Of a DNA stretch of 64,000 nucleotides, positions 18,067 through 27,590 are shown piece after piece. The notes beneath the pieces are model-generated. The model saw nothing but the letters and a program-made list of their open reading frames with translations. It was not told the DNA's origin and made no database searches. Each line of letters starts with the position of its first letter. Position 1 is the stretch's first letter. Origin of the DNA: Janthinobacterium sp. J1-1 (GTDB lineage: Bacteria; Pseudomonadota; Gammaproteobacteria; Burkholderiales; Burkholderiaceae_D); NCBI RefSeq assembly GCF_030944405.1, contig NZ_CP132339.1:2294001-2358000 (forward strand), in the 5' to 3' direction. A program made the position numbers and the translations under genes.

Positions 18067-19313
18067 CGTCAGCTCCTCATCCGACACCCTTGCTCGATCC
18101 GGCGCGTGAACGCTGGATGTTGTGGCTGCTGGCGCTTACGCAATTCACGGTGATCATGGATTTCATGGTGATGATGCCGCTGGCGCCGCAGCTGATGCAG
18201 GCTTTCGATATCGGTCCGGCCGCCGTCTCGGGCGCCGTGTCGGCCTATGCCTGGTGCGCCGGCCTGTCGGGCTTGCTGGCCGCCACGTATATCGACCGCT
18301 TTGACCGCAAGCGCCTGCTGCTGGTCATGTTCTGCCTGTTTACCGTATCGAACCTGGCGTGCGCACTGGCGCCGAACTTTCATGTGCTGCTGTGGTCGCG
18401 CGCATTCGCCGGCCTGACCGGCGGCGTGCTGGGCGCCATCACCATGGCCATTATCGGCGACGTGATTCCCGCCGAGCGGCGAGGCGCCGCCACCGGCGTG
18501 GTGATGACTTCGTTTGCCATGGCGGCCATCGGTGGCGTGCCGATCGGCGTGGTGCTGGCCGCGCATTTCGGCTGGGCCTCGCCGTTCTTCCTGCTGGTGC
18601 TGCTGTCGCTGCTGGTGTGGCTGGGCGCGGCGCGCGTGCTGCCGTCTTTGCGGTCGCACCTGGCTGGCACGCCCACGCCGCTGCGCGAAGTGCTGCCGAA
18701 CCTGCTGGCGCTGTTGCGTGAACCGCGCCATGTGCAGGCGTTTGCCTTATCTGTGGTGAACATGACGGCCGGCATGCTGCTGATTCCGTTCATCTCGCCT
18801 ATGCTGGTGGGCAACCAGGGCCTGGCGCCGCTGGACGTGACCTGGGTGTATCTGGCGGGCGGCTGCGCCACTCTGGTGACGGCGCGCATGGTGGGGCGCT
18901 GGGCCGACCGGGCCGGCAAGCAGACGGTCTACCGCTGGATGGCACTGTTCTCCATCGTGCCGATGCTGCTGATCACGCATTTGCCGCAGCTGCCCTTGCT
19001 GGCGCTGATGCTGGTGTTTCCGCTGTTTATGGTATTTGTTTCGGGCCGCACCATCCCGCTGCAGGCGCTGCTGACGACCATCCCCGCGCCACAGCAACGC
19101 GGCGCGTTCCTGAGCGCCAATTCGGCGCTGCAAAGCGTGGGCAATGGCCTGGGGGCGTGGCTGGGCGGGCTGACCCTGCATACCGACGCGGCCGGCCATA
19201 TCAGCGGCTATGGCATCAATGGCTGGATCGCGGCGGGCTTGTCGCTGCTGACGGTGTGGTGGGCCGCGCGCGTCAGCGGCGCGGCGGGGCCGGCGGCAGT
19301 GACCATGCGGTAA
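18063..19313 (+). CDS. MFS drug/sugar efflux transporter (DHA1-like)
   Basis: Major-facilitator protein of 416 residues with about 12 transmembrane segments. The loop 2-3 motif appears as YIDRFDRKRLLLVMF (a variant of GxLaDrxGrkxxl), and the first helix region reads QFTVIMDFMVMMPLAPQLM. The proline/glycine-rich antiporter region is in helix 5 (AAIGGVPIGVVLA). Translationally coupled to padR, which suggests inducible efflux of a small molecule. No substrate can be assigned. Confidence 0.88.
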   Translation: MTSAPHPTPLLDPARERWMLWLLALTQFTVIMDFMVMMPLAPQLMQAFDIGPAAVSGAVSAYAWCAGLSGLLAATYIDRFDRKRLLLVMFCLFTVSNLACALAPNFHVLLWSRAFAGLTGGVLGAITMAIIGDVIPAERRGAATGVVMTSFAMAAIGGVPIGVVLAAHFGWASPFFLLVLLSLLVWLGAARVLPSLRSHLAGTPTPLREVLPNLLALLREPRHVQAFALSVVNMTAGMLLIPFISPMLVGNQGLAPLDVTWVYLAGGCATLVTARMVGRWADRAGKQTVYRWMALFSIVPMLLITHLPQLPLLALMLVFPLFMVFVSGRTIPLQALLTTIPAPQQRGAFLSANSALQSVGNGLGAWLGGLTLHTDAAGHISGYGINGWIAAGLSLLTVWWAARVSGAAGPAAVTMR

Positions 19314-19387
19314 AGCATGGTTATAAAGCGTGTATTTTTGATAGTTTTTTGCCGCTACACTCCAGGCTGGTTAAAAACGGAAAAAAC

Positions 19388-21097
19388 ATGCGCCCCCATT
19401 CCCTCTCGCTCTGTGTCCTGATATGTATGTCTTCAATTGCCATGGCCGCGCCAGGCAAGCCTCTGGAACGCGCCGGTGATCAGAAAGCGTACTTGCAGGG
19501 CAAGCGCAATGCAGTGCAGGACAGCATCAATGAAAGCTCAACACCAGGGCAGTTGCGCGCGGCTGCGGCGCGCTTTGAAGGTATTATTGCCGAACTGGAC
19601 CAGCCTGCCATGCGCGACCTTGCCAATGGCTCCACTTACCTGCGAGCCGAGCGTCTCAACAATCTGATTCCGCTGGCCGAGGTCTACCTTCGCCTCGGCA
19701 TGAAGGACCAAGCCCTGGAGGCGCTGGAGCAGAGCCAGCGCTCGAGCTGGCTTCCGGTCCCATTCGACCAGGCGCCGGCCTTCGAGGGTTTGCGCAACGA
19801 ACCTCGTTTCGCGGCAATCAACGCCCGGGCCCGGCTTGGAACGACCATGTTCGATACGCCAACCCTCGCTGCGGGCGACAAGGAAAAACTGAGTGTCGAA
19901 GAGCGTATCGCCGGATTGTCCCTGTTCTGGCACGAAGCGCGCCAGCATTTCGTGTATTTCGACCATGTGCCGGACCTGGACTGGAACAAGGTCTACCTCG
20001 ACTACTTGCCCAAGGTGATGGCGGCGCAAACCACGCGCGACTATTATGAGGTCCTGATGCGGCTGGCTCCCTTGCTCCAGGACGGGCACACGAATATCTA
20101 TCCGCCGGAGGCGTTGACCAGCAAGTACTATTCCCGTCCGCCGATCCGGACCGCCCTGGTCGAAGACAAGGTCGTGGTGGTCCAGGTCCGCAGCCCATCG
20201 CTTGAAAACATCGTCAAGGTGGGCGACGAGATCGTGGCGATCGATGGCCTGGCCGTGAAGGCGTACGCGCAGCAAAACGTCGCGCCGTTTGTGAGCAGTT
20301 CTACCCCGCAGGACAAAATCGTGCGCACCTATACCTATCAGCTGCTCGCTGGCGATGCCGCCAAGCCGGTCCATCTTTCACTGGTGGGCGCTGACGGCGT
20401 GCAACGCGATACCAGCGTGCGGCGTAGTGGCTACCAGGATGTTGGCAAGTCGCCGGAGTTTGAGTTCAAGCTGCTCAAGGACAATGTTGCCTATATCGCG
20501 CTGGACCATTTTGAAAGTGATGCCGGTGTCCGGGCATTTGAAAAAGCATGGCCGGCTATCCAGAAAGCAGCGGCATTGGTGATTGACGTCCGCAACAACG
20601 GCGGCGGGTCAACCGGGTTCGGCCACCAGATACTGCGTCACTTGAGCAACCAGCCTGTCAGGGGTTCCGCCAGTTATGTTCGGCTGGACGATCCTGTGAT
20701 GCGGGCACAGCATGGTAATTCCGTGCATTGGCTGCGCCTGGATGGCGATGCCGGTGAGCACCCACGCAACGCACAAGTGTTCACCGGTCCCGTCGCCGTG
20801 CTGGCCGGACCGCGCAGCTTTTCCGCGGCCGAGGACTTTCTGGTCGCCTTTGACCAGCTTCAGCGTGGGTTGATTGTCGGCGAGGCATCTGGCGGCAGCA
20901 GTGGCCAGCCACTGAGCTTTGAACTGCCCGGTGGCGGCATGGCGCGCATCTGCGTCAAGCGTGACACCTACCAGGACGGCCGTGAGTTCGTGGGCAAGGG
21001 CGTCATGCCGCACATCGAAGCGCGGCCCACGCTGCAAAGCGTGCGCACCGGAGAAGATCCGGTACTGGCCGCCGCATTGTCGGCCCTGGCGCGCTAA
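19388..21097 (+). CDS. Exported S41-family (C-terminal processing) peptidase
   Basis: 569-residue secreted protease of the tail-specific/tricorn type. Signal peptide about 1-20 (LCVLICMSSIAMA-AP). A helical region follows (about 30-150) that may bind substrate or partner. A PDZ-like segment is at about 275-295 (VKVGDEIVAIDGLAVKAY). The catalytic core contains VIDVRNNGGGSTGF (about 398-411), with the nucleophile Ser479 in GPRSFSAAEDF. The start follows CGGAAAAAAC; the in-frame codons upstream overlap the MFS gene and are ignored. Single gene, just after the MFS operon. Confidence 0.88.
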   Translation: MRPHSLSLCVLICMSSIAMAAPGKPLERAGDQKAYLQGKRNAVQDSINESSTPGQLRAAAARFEGIIAELDQPAMRDLANGSTYLRAERLNNLIPLAEVYLRLGMKDQALEALEQSQRSSWLPVPFDQAPAFEGLRNEPRFAAINARARLGTTMFDTPTLAAGDKEKLSVEERIAGLSLFWHEARQHFVYFDHVPDLDWNKVYLDYLPKVMAAQTTRDYYEVLMRLAPLLQDGHTNIYPPEALTSKYYSRPPIRTALVEDKVVVVQVRSPSLENIVKVGDEIVAIDGLAVKAYAQQNVAPFVSSSTPQDKIVRTYTYQLLAGDAAKPVHLSLVGADGVQRDTSVRRSGYQDVGKSPEFEFKLLKDNVAYIALDHFESDAGVRAFEKAWPAIQKAAALVIDVRNNGGGSTGFGHQILRHLSNQPVRGSASYVRLDDPVMRAQHGNSVHWLRLDGDAGEHPRNAQVFTGPVAVLAGPRSFSAAEDFLVAFDQLQRGLIVGEASGGSSGQPLSFELPGGGMARICVKRDTYQDGREFVGKGVMPHIEARPTLQSVRTGEDPVLAAALSALAR

Positions 21098-21121
21098 CGC
21101 CGGTCGGTGGGCCGACCCGGC

Positions 21122-21586
21122 CTAGTTGGCGACGCGGTTCATCGGCGCGCTTTCCTTGCGCCAGCGCTCCAGGCTCAGCAATTCCCCTTCGGCCGTGTCT
21201 TCCACCAGGATGCGCTTGCCGTCTGGCGTGACCAGAAAGCTCTCCCAGCGGTGCGCCGCATCGGGCGCGTTTTCAAAAAAGCTCAGTTGAAAATAGGCCT
21301 GGCCATCGACCAGGCGCTGTTCGGGCGCCGTTTCCATCACCGCGCCATGTGAACGCCCGCCCGAGGCTTTTTCGATATGCGCCGACCAGGCGCGGATTTC
21401 CGGCAGCGCCAACAGCGCATTGACCGCCTTGTCGTCAGCCTGTGCGGCGGGCGCCTCCTGCATCGCCGGCGCTGTCGAGCTTGACGGCGGCTGATACACA
21501 TAATAAGCGCCCAGTGCGGCGGCCAGCAGGCCGGCCAGGATGCCGGCGGTAATGGCGGTTTTGGAAGACGAGGCGCGTGGCGGCAT
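21122..21586 (-). CDS. Hypothetical membrane-anchored protein
   Basis: Not recognised. From the ATG at 21586 it has 154 residues: a short polar N-terminus, one hydrophobic helix (about 13-33, ending YYVYQPPS), an Ala/Gln linker, then a periplasmic domain of about 85 residues with LVDGQAYFQLSFFENAPDAAHRWESFLV. An ATG at 21619 would add 11 residues. Neither start has a good ribosome binding site. It follows the groESL terminator in the same direction and so needs its own promoter. Confidence 0.6.
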   Translation of the reverse strand: MPPRASSSKTAITAGILAGLLAAALGAYYVYQPPSSSTAPAMQEAPAAQADDKAVNALLALPEIRAWSAHIEKASGGRSHGAVMETAPEQRLVDGQAYFQLSFFENAPDAAHRWESFLVTPDGKRILVEDTAEGELLSLERWRKESAPMNRVAN

Positions 21587-21673
21587 GGTGGCGAACAAGA
21601 GGTGGATGATGGCGGCCATGCTAAAGCAAAACCGGGGCGCGGGCAATCGCCTGTTGGCGGCAAAAAATGGACG

Positions 21674-21703
21674 AAAAAAAGCCACCTTCCGTGGAAGATG
21701 GCT
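21674..21703 (-). terminator. Rho-independent terminator of groES-groEL
   Basis: Read on the minus strand, AGCCATCTTCC-AC-GGAAGGTGGCT is followed by TTTTTT. The stem has one mismatch. It lies about 100 bases after the groEL stop. Confidence 0.82.
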
Positions 21704-21761
21704 CTCGGGGTTGCCGCAGATAAAAGAGCAGCTTTTGGCCTGCCAGTGATCATGCGGCGAT

Positions 21762-21798
21762 GCGGCCCGGCGACGCCGTCGCCTGCGCGCCGGGCCGC
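21762..21798 (-). other. Strong hairpin directly after the groEL stop
   Basis: GCGGCCCGGCG (21762-21772) and CGCCGGGCCGC (21788-21798) form a perfect 11-bp stem around a 15-base loop, beginning 5 bases past the groEL stop. No T run follows, so it is more likely an mRNA 3'-end stabiliser or a help to the terminator at 21674 than a terminator itself. Confidence 0.7.
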
Positions 21799-21803
21799 AG
21801 GGG

Positions 21804-23483
<1,680 letters not shown>

Positions 23484-23505
23484 CTATTTAAAACGTGGAA
23501 ACGAA

Positions 23506-23796
23506 TTACTGAACGACGATCGCCATGATGTCTTCTTCGCGCATGACCATCAGTTCCTGGCCATCGACCTTGACGGTCTGGCCGGCGTATTTGCCGAACA
23601 GGACGCGGTCGCCTACTTTGACATCCAGAGGACGGACTTTGCCATCGTCGAGAATCTTGCCATTGCCTACGGCAAGGACTTCGCCTTGATCCGGTTTTTC
23701 AGCAGCTGCATCAGGAATGATGAGGCCGGACGCAGTCTTGGTTTCCTGGTCGAGGCGTTTGACGATGACGCGATCGTTCAATGGGCGCAGATTCAT
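23506..23796 (-). CDS. groES: Co-chaperonin GroES (Hsp10)
   Basis: 96-residue lid of the GroEL chamber. It starts [14 protein letters not shown] and has the mobile loop [12 protein letters not shown] (about 18-29) that docks on GroEL. AAGGAG is 6 bases before the ATG, which fixes the start even though the frame is open for another 86 codons upstream to 24054. The leader back to the promoter is about 270 nt. Confidence 0.97.
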   Translation of the reverse strand: MNLRPLNDRVIVKRLDQETKTASGLIIPDAAAEKPDQGEVLAVGNGKILDDGKVRPLDVKVGDRVLFGKYAGQTVKVDGQELMVMREEDIMAIVVQ

Positions 23797-24047
23797 ACAA
23801 AACTCCTTAAAGTTCAATGGATAAGTGTTGCTCGATCCTGGCCAGCCCGGCATCGTGCCAGGCCCGCTGTCGACCGACCGCCGTATCGAGGAATCAATAA
23901 CGGCATGCAACGAATCAAGCAAACCTCGATCGTCCCGTGCCTGTCCGCCTCTGGCGGGAATGCGCTGCGGCGTCGCCCACCGCGCGTACTCCTTGCCGAA
24001 AGCTGGCAAGCATCGGTATGTCATGAGGATTGCTACGAAAGAGTTTG

Positions 24048-24074
24048 TTAGCACTCTCTACTAACGAGTGCTAA
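24048..24074 (-). promoter_or_regulatory. CIRCE element (HrcA operator)
   Basis: TTAGCACTC-N9-GAGTGCTAA, a perfect match to the CIRCE consensus. It begins at the downstream edge of the -10 box, so HrcA binding would block initiation of groESL at normal temperature. Confidence 0.97.
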
Positions 24075-24102
24075 TTATAGGGACGGCAGGGGGCTTATTC
24101 AA
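24074..24102 (-). promoter_or_regulatory. groESL promoter
   Basis: On the minus strand TTGAAT (24102-24097), a 17-base spacer and TATAAT (24079-24074) form a near-consensus housekeeping promoter. CCCTTGAA and the CCCTATAA around the -10 also resemble a sigma-32 heat-shock promoter, so both forms of polymerase may use it. The stretch 23797-24047 between promoter and groES is a gene-free leader. Confidence 0.85.
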
Positions 24103-24305
24103 GGGGAACATATATATACACGATCCGTGCAAGTGGCATTCGGGCTGGGGTTTGCGCTGGCGCAAGCCATCTTCCCGGGCGTCAGCGGCGGATGCGACTC
24201 TAGCATGGCCTGGGCGGCAGGGCTGTTCCTGTACACACAGGAAACATTGCATCGCGATCAAATTTGCTAAGATGATCAGTATTGCTTATCAAACACTTCA
24301 CTATC

Positions 24306-25055
24306 ATGCCTACCTTGTTTTCCCGTCATGCCCTTTGCCTGTCCCTCGCCGCCTTCGGCCTGGCCTGTTCCGGCCATGCCACCGCGCAAACTTTTCTCGA
24401 CGAACTGACGGTGGTGAGCCTGCCGCCACAGGACAAGGAAGCGCTGATGAATGAACTGTTCAACGATTTGAACAAGGACGACGACGACCAGGAAGCGCAT
24501 GTGTGGGACAACGCGGGCGCGAAGGCGGCCACCATGCAAGCCGTCTACAGCTTCAGCAATTCCGGCATGACCGAACACAGCCTGAAGGCGCATGTGTGCC
24601 GCGACCTGAAATTCGTCGTCACGGCCGGCGGCAGGACGCAGGACCTGAGCCGGCGCACCTGCTCGCAAAACAGCGGGCGCTGGGATATCCAGGGCAAGGA
24701 TGCTCCGCCCGTCACTTATCCGCCCTTCCTGTCCGACGTCACGGTGGCCACGCTGAACGCGCAGGAAAAGAAGGATCTGCTCAACGCGGCCGTGCGCACC
24801 CTGAAGGACGAAGAGGATGGCAAGCGCCGGCAGTGGAGCAACCAGGGGCTGGGCAACAATGTTCCCCTGCGCGTGAGCCTGACGCCGTCCGACACGGGAA
24901 CCAAACCCGGCAGTTTTACCACTTGCCGCGACCTGACCATGGTGTTCGACGGTAAAAACGGCAAGCAGGAACTGCGCCGCCGTTCCTGCGAAAACCGCTA
25001 TGGCACGCTGGACATCGAACCGGACTACGAAGAGCCCGCGCAAAGTGGTCGTTAA
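24306..25055 (+). CDS. Exported protein with two copies of a surface-antigen-like domain
   Basis: 249-residue secreted protein of unknown function. Signal peptide about 1-28 (ACSGHATAQ-TF). The mature part is an internal duplication of about 100 residues. Each copy starts with a helix (PPQDKEALMNELFNDL / NAQEKKDLLNAAVRTL), then a Trp-Asn pair (VWDN / QWSN), and then CRDL...G...RR-(T/S)-C ending in a WDI/LDI strand. Each copy has a CRDL cysteine and a second cysteine about 25-30 residues on. This resembles the RT0821/Lpp0805 surface-antigen family, a weak assignment. A TTG at 24282 could add 8 residues. Confidence 0.72.
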   Translation: MPTLFSRHALCLSLAAFGLACSGHATAQTFLDELTVVSLPPQDKEALMNELFNDLNKDDDDQEAHVWDNAGAKAATMQAVYSFSNSGMTEHSLKAHVCRDLKFVVTAGGRTQDLSRRTCSQNSGRWDIQGKDAPPVTYPPFLSDVTVATLNAQEKKDLLNAAVRTLKDEEDGKRRQWSNQGLGNNVPLRVSLTPSDTGTKPGSFTTCRDLTMVFDGKNGKQELRRRSCENRYGTLDIEPDYEEPAQSGR

Positions 25056-25148
25056 TACATCAGAAATAGTGACGTGATGATAAAAAGCATGTATTTACCG
25101 GCAACTACGCGTATTGATGTAATTATGTGTGTCAGCAACGTGATTCGA

Positions 25149-25178
25149 TTGACGCCCGCATGACCTGCGCCCTATAGT
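25149..25178 (+). promoter_or_regulatory. Promoter of the zapB-like/zapA unit
   Basis: TTGACG (25149-25154), 18-base spacer, TATAGT (25173-25178). The -10 box ends only 6 bases before the ATG at 25185, which would make the transcript start at or next to the start codon. Confidence 0.6.
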
Positions 25179-25184
25179 GGCGGG

Positions 25185-25448
25185 ATGATTTCCGAATTCA
25201 ACGAATTATCCGACAAAATCGGCCTGCTGGCCGAAATGACCCATGCGCTGCGTCGTGAAAACGCGCAACTGCGCAAGGACAATGCCGCCCTTGCCGCGGA
25301 GAACGCGCTGTACGTGCAACGCATGCGCGAGGCGCAGGAGCGGGTCGAGGCGCTGCTGGAAAACATTCCGCAACTGGTGCAGGCGGGCCTGGAACAGGCC
25401 GCCTCCGAAGCCATGGCCCAGGCGGCTGACAACGGGAAGGAAGCGTAA
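25185..25448 (+). CDS. Coiled-coil cell-division protein, ZapB-like
   Basis: 87 residues, almost entirely coiled coil: heptads through LSDKIGLLAEMTHALRREN, QLRKDNAALAAEN and YVQRMREAQERVEALLENI. Position immediately before zapA, with its stop overlapping the zapA ATG (TAATG), supports a role with ZapA at the FtsZ ring. Sequence conservation in such short coiled coils is poor, so the ZapB name rests on context and shape. Confidence 0.75.
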   Translation: MISEFNELSDKIGLLAEMTHALRRENAQLRKDNAALAAENALYVQRMREAQERVEALLENIPQLVQAGLEQAASEAMAQAADNGKEA

Positions 25449-25759
25449 TGTCGCGTGTCGATGTCAATATCATGGGCCAGTCGTACAGCATGGTCTGCCG
25501 CGATGGCGAAGAGCGCGCGCTGCGCGAAGCGGCCATTTATCTGGACAGCAAGATGAAGGCCATCCGCGACGCGGGCAAGGTCAAGGGCAATGACCGCATC
25601 GCCGTGCTGGCGGCGCTGGGCGTGGCGGCGGAATTCTTGTCCGTCAAGTCGCCGCAAGGGCCGCTGTCCGAGCTGACCATCATGGAAGTGAAGCAAAAAA
25701 TCTCGGCCATGCACATGGTGTTGGACAGCGCGCTGACGCCCCAGGAAAATTTATTTTAA
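25448..25759 (+). CDS. zapA: Cell division protein ZapA
   Basis: 103-residue protein that bundles FtsZ filaments. Typical N-terminal strand (RVDVNIMGQSYSMVC), then the helix with EERALREAAIYLDSKMKAIRD and GNDRIAVLAALGVAAEFL, and a C-terminal coiled coil. Translationally coupled to the coiled-coil gene before it. 6S RNA follows, as in many beta- and gammaproteobacteria. Confidence 0.92.
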   Translation: MSRVDVNIMGQSYSMVCRDGEERALREAAIYLDSKMKAIRDAGKVKGNDRIAVLAALGVAAEFLSVKSPQGPLSELTIMEVKQKISAMHMVLDSALTPQENLF

Positions 25760-25832
25760 GCAGCGCTTAAGTGCCCGGGCCGCGTTTTCTGTACGAATTC
25801 CCTTTGCGATGCGCGGACTAAGGAGTAAACTT

Positions 25833-26011
25833 CGGCCTACCCTGCGGTGTTCGCGATTGCCATATATTCCTTGAACCATTTATGCGCATCGGTTGCGAAT
25901 TTTGTTTGATGGGAGTGAGCGTCGCTCGTTCGACGAACCCGAAATTGAACTAACGTGACCACCTTGAACCGTTTGGTTCGGGATGCCGGCATAGCGGCAC
26001 AGGCGGGGCCT
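25833..26011 (+). ncRNA. ssrS: 6S RNA (ssrS)
   Basis: About 179 nt directly after zapA, the conserved location of ssrS. The 3' half contains ACCTTGAACC-GTTT-GGTTCGGG followed by GCCGGCATAGCGGC, closely like the corresponding part of E. coli 6S RNA. The 5' part has GCGGTGTTCGCG. The ends can pair (GGCC with GGCC, CCTG with CAGG) to close the long rod. The central bubble that mimics an open promoter would be formed by the middle section. Ends are estimated from the closing stem. Confidence 0.85.
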
Positions 26012-26018
26012 AATACAG

Positions 26019-26058
26019 AAAAAACGGTTGCGGCATGACGATGCGCAGCCGTTTTTTT
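26019..26058 (+). terminator. Rho-independent terminator after 6S RNA
   Basis: AAAAACGG-TTGCGGCAT, loop GACG, ATGCGCA-GCCGTTTTTTT: a long imperfect stem flanked by an A run and a T run. Confidence 0.85.
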
Positions 26059-26083
26059 ACGTCCGCAGTGTTCAGGGGAAGAC

Positions 26084-26548
26084 ATGAAGCAATACTGGTT
26101 GATGAAATCCGAGCCCACCGAAGTGAGCATCGATGACCTGATGGCCGCGCCGCAGCACACCATGCCCTGGTTCGGCGTGCGCAACTACCAGGCCCGCAAC
26201 TTCATGCGTGACGGCATGCGTGTAGGCGACGGCGTGCTGTTTTATCACTCCAGCTGTGCGCAGCCGGGCGTGGTGGGCGTGGCCGAAGTGGCCAGCACGG
26301 CCTATCCCGACCACAGCCAGTTCGAAAAAGACGGCCATTACTTCGACCCGAAAGCCACCCAGGAGCAGCCGCGCTGGGTCAGCGTCGACGTGCGCGGCCT
26401 GAAAAAGACGGCGCTGCTGCCGCTGTCCGAACTGCGCCAGATGCCGGCGCTGGAAGACATGCTGCTGTTGAAAAAAGGCAGCCGGCTGTCGATCACACCC
26501 GTCACGCCGGCGCAGTGGAAGGCCATCCAGGCACGCCTGAAGGACTAG
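26084..26548 (+). CDS. EVE domain-containing protein
   Basis: 154 residues, a single EVE (PUA-like) domain. Opening YWLMKSEPTEVSIDDL and then WFGVRNYQARNFMRD, GDGVLFYHS and GVVGVAEV are diagnostic. EVE domains are thought to bind modified bases in nucleic acids; the stand-alone protein's role is not established. It follows the 6S RNA terminator and has GGGGAAGAC before the ATG. Its stop overlaps that of the convergent rpiR-type gene (CTAG, 26545-26548). Confidence 0.92.
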   Translation: MKQYWLMKSEPTEVSIDDLMAAPQHTMPWFGVRNYQARNFMRDGMRVGDGVLFYHSSCAQPGVVGVAEVASTAYPDHSQFEKDGHYFDPKATQEQPRWVSVDVRGLKKTALLPLSELRQMPALEDMLLLKKGSRLSITPVTPAQWKAIQARLKD

Positions 26549-27405
26549 TCGGGCGCCTGCGTGCCCACTTCCTCGATATCGATTTCCATGCGGTAGGCCA
26601 GCGCGATGAACAGCGCCTGGCACAGGCAGATGGTGCCGGTCAGCGAGCGGAAGGCAAAGGCGCTGCCTTCGGTCACTGTCAGCAGGGCGTCGGCGCTGCG
26701 CGCCAGCGGCGCCAGCGTGCTGTCGGTGATCACCAGCGTCTTGGCGCCATTGTCATGTGCCATGCGCGCGCACTCCAGGGTTTCCTTGCCATACGGCGCG
26801 AAGCTGATGGCAATCGCCACGTCGCCTTCGCGCACGCTGCGCATCTGGTCGCGGTGGCCGCCACCCAAGCCTGTCACCAGGTGCACGCGCTTGCTGGTGT
26901 GCTGCAGGGCGTAGGCGATATACGAGGCCACCGGAAACGCGCGCCGCACGCCGACCACATAGATATTGTCGGCCTGCTGCAGCAAGGTGACGGCCGCGTC
27001 GAGCTGTTCGTCATCGAGGCCGGCCGCCAGTTCATCGAGGCCGCTGCGGCTCGCGCCGATGAATTCGCGCGTCAGGTCGCCCGTGCGCACCTTGCTGTCG
27101 CGCGAGGAAATAAGCTTGCGGATGCGCTGGCGGTAATTAGGCGCGGCGCGCGCCTGGTCGGTGTAGGCCTGGCGGAACACGTCCTGCATTTCGCTGAAGC
27201 CGGAAAAGCCGAAGCGCTGGGCGAAGCGCACGATAGCCGACGGCTGCACGTCGCAGGCGGCGGCGATGTCGCTGATGCGCTCGAGCATCAGGCTGGCGCG
27301 ATTTTGTTCGATATGCTTGGCGATCAGTTTCAACTGGCGCGACAGGCTGTCGTATTCATCGACGATTTGCTGCATTAGCTGGTCGATTGCGGCTGCTTGT
27401 GCCAT
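26545..27405 (-). CDS. RpiR/MurR-family transcriptional regulator
   Basis: 286 residues. N-terminal helix-turn-helix (about 35-75: RISDIAAACDVQPSAIVRFAQRFGFSGFSEMQ) and a C-terminal SIS sugar-phosphate domain (about 130-260: DNIYVVGVRRAFPVASYIAYAL, then SFAPYGKETLECARMAHDNGAKTLVITDS). It should sense a phosphosugar. No sugar gene is adjacent, so the target is not obvious. An inverted repeat upstream (27518-27539) may be its own operator. Confidence 0.88.
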   Translation of the reverse strand: MAQAAAIDQLMQQIVDEYDSLSRQLKLIAKHIEQNRASLMLERISDIAAACDVQPSAIVRFAQRFGFSGFSEMQDVFRQAYTDQARAAPNYRQRIRKLISSRDSKVRTGDLTREFIGASRSGLDELAAGLDDEQLDAAVTLLQQADNIYVVGVRRAFPVASYIAYALQHTSKRVHLVTGLGGGHRDQMRSVREGDVAIAISFAPYGKETLECARMAHDNGAKTLVITDSTLAPLARSADALLTVTEGSAFAFRSLTGTICLCQALFIALAYRMEIDIEEVGTQAPD

Positions 27406-27517
27406 CTCTTTACTCTCTTGTCAGGGTGACTGGTGTCGCACCTTGCCTGGCAAGGCAAGGGCACGGGCGTCGGCCCGGAGTAAATTATAGAATCGAATAC
27501 CGAAAATGAAAAGGATT

Positions 27518-27539
27518 TTCTAATTTTTCAAATTTAGAA
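27518..27539 (-). promoter_or_regulatory. Inverted repeat upstream of the RpiR-type gene
   Basis: TTCTAA-N10-TTAGAA in an AT-rich stretch about 115 bases before the gene. Candidate autoregulatory site; only symmetry and position support it. Confidence 0.35.
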
Positions 27540-27590
27540 AAAATTATTTCAAGATCCTGCCTTGTGCCTGGTTGTGCATGTCGGCGTGAT

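Noticed and set aside
23797..24054. GroES with an 86-residue N-terminal extension
   Set aside because: The ribosome binding site and family N-terminus at 23796 are unambiguous; the open frame is kept only as a finding about the leader.
24276..25043. Minus-strand open frame opposite the duplicated-domain protein
   Set aside because: The plus-strand protein has a signal peptide and a clear internal repeat; the minus frame has neither.
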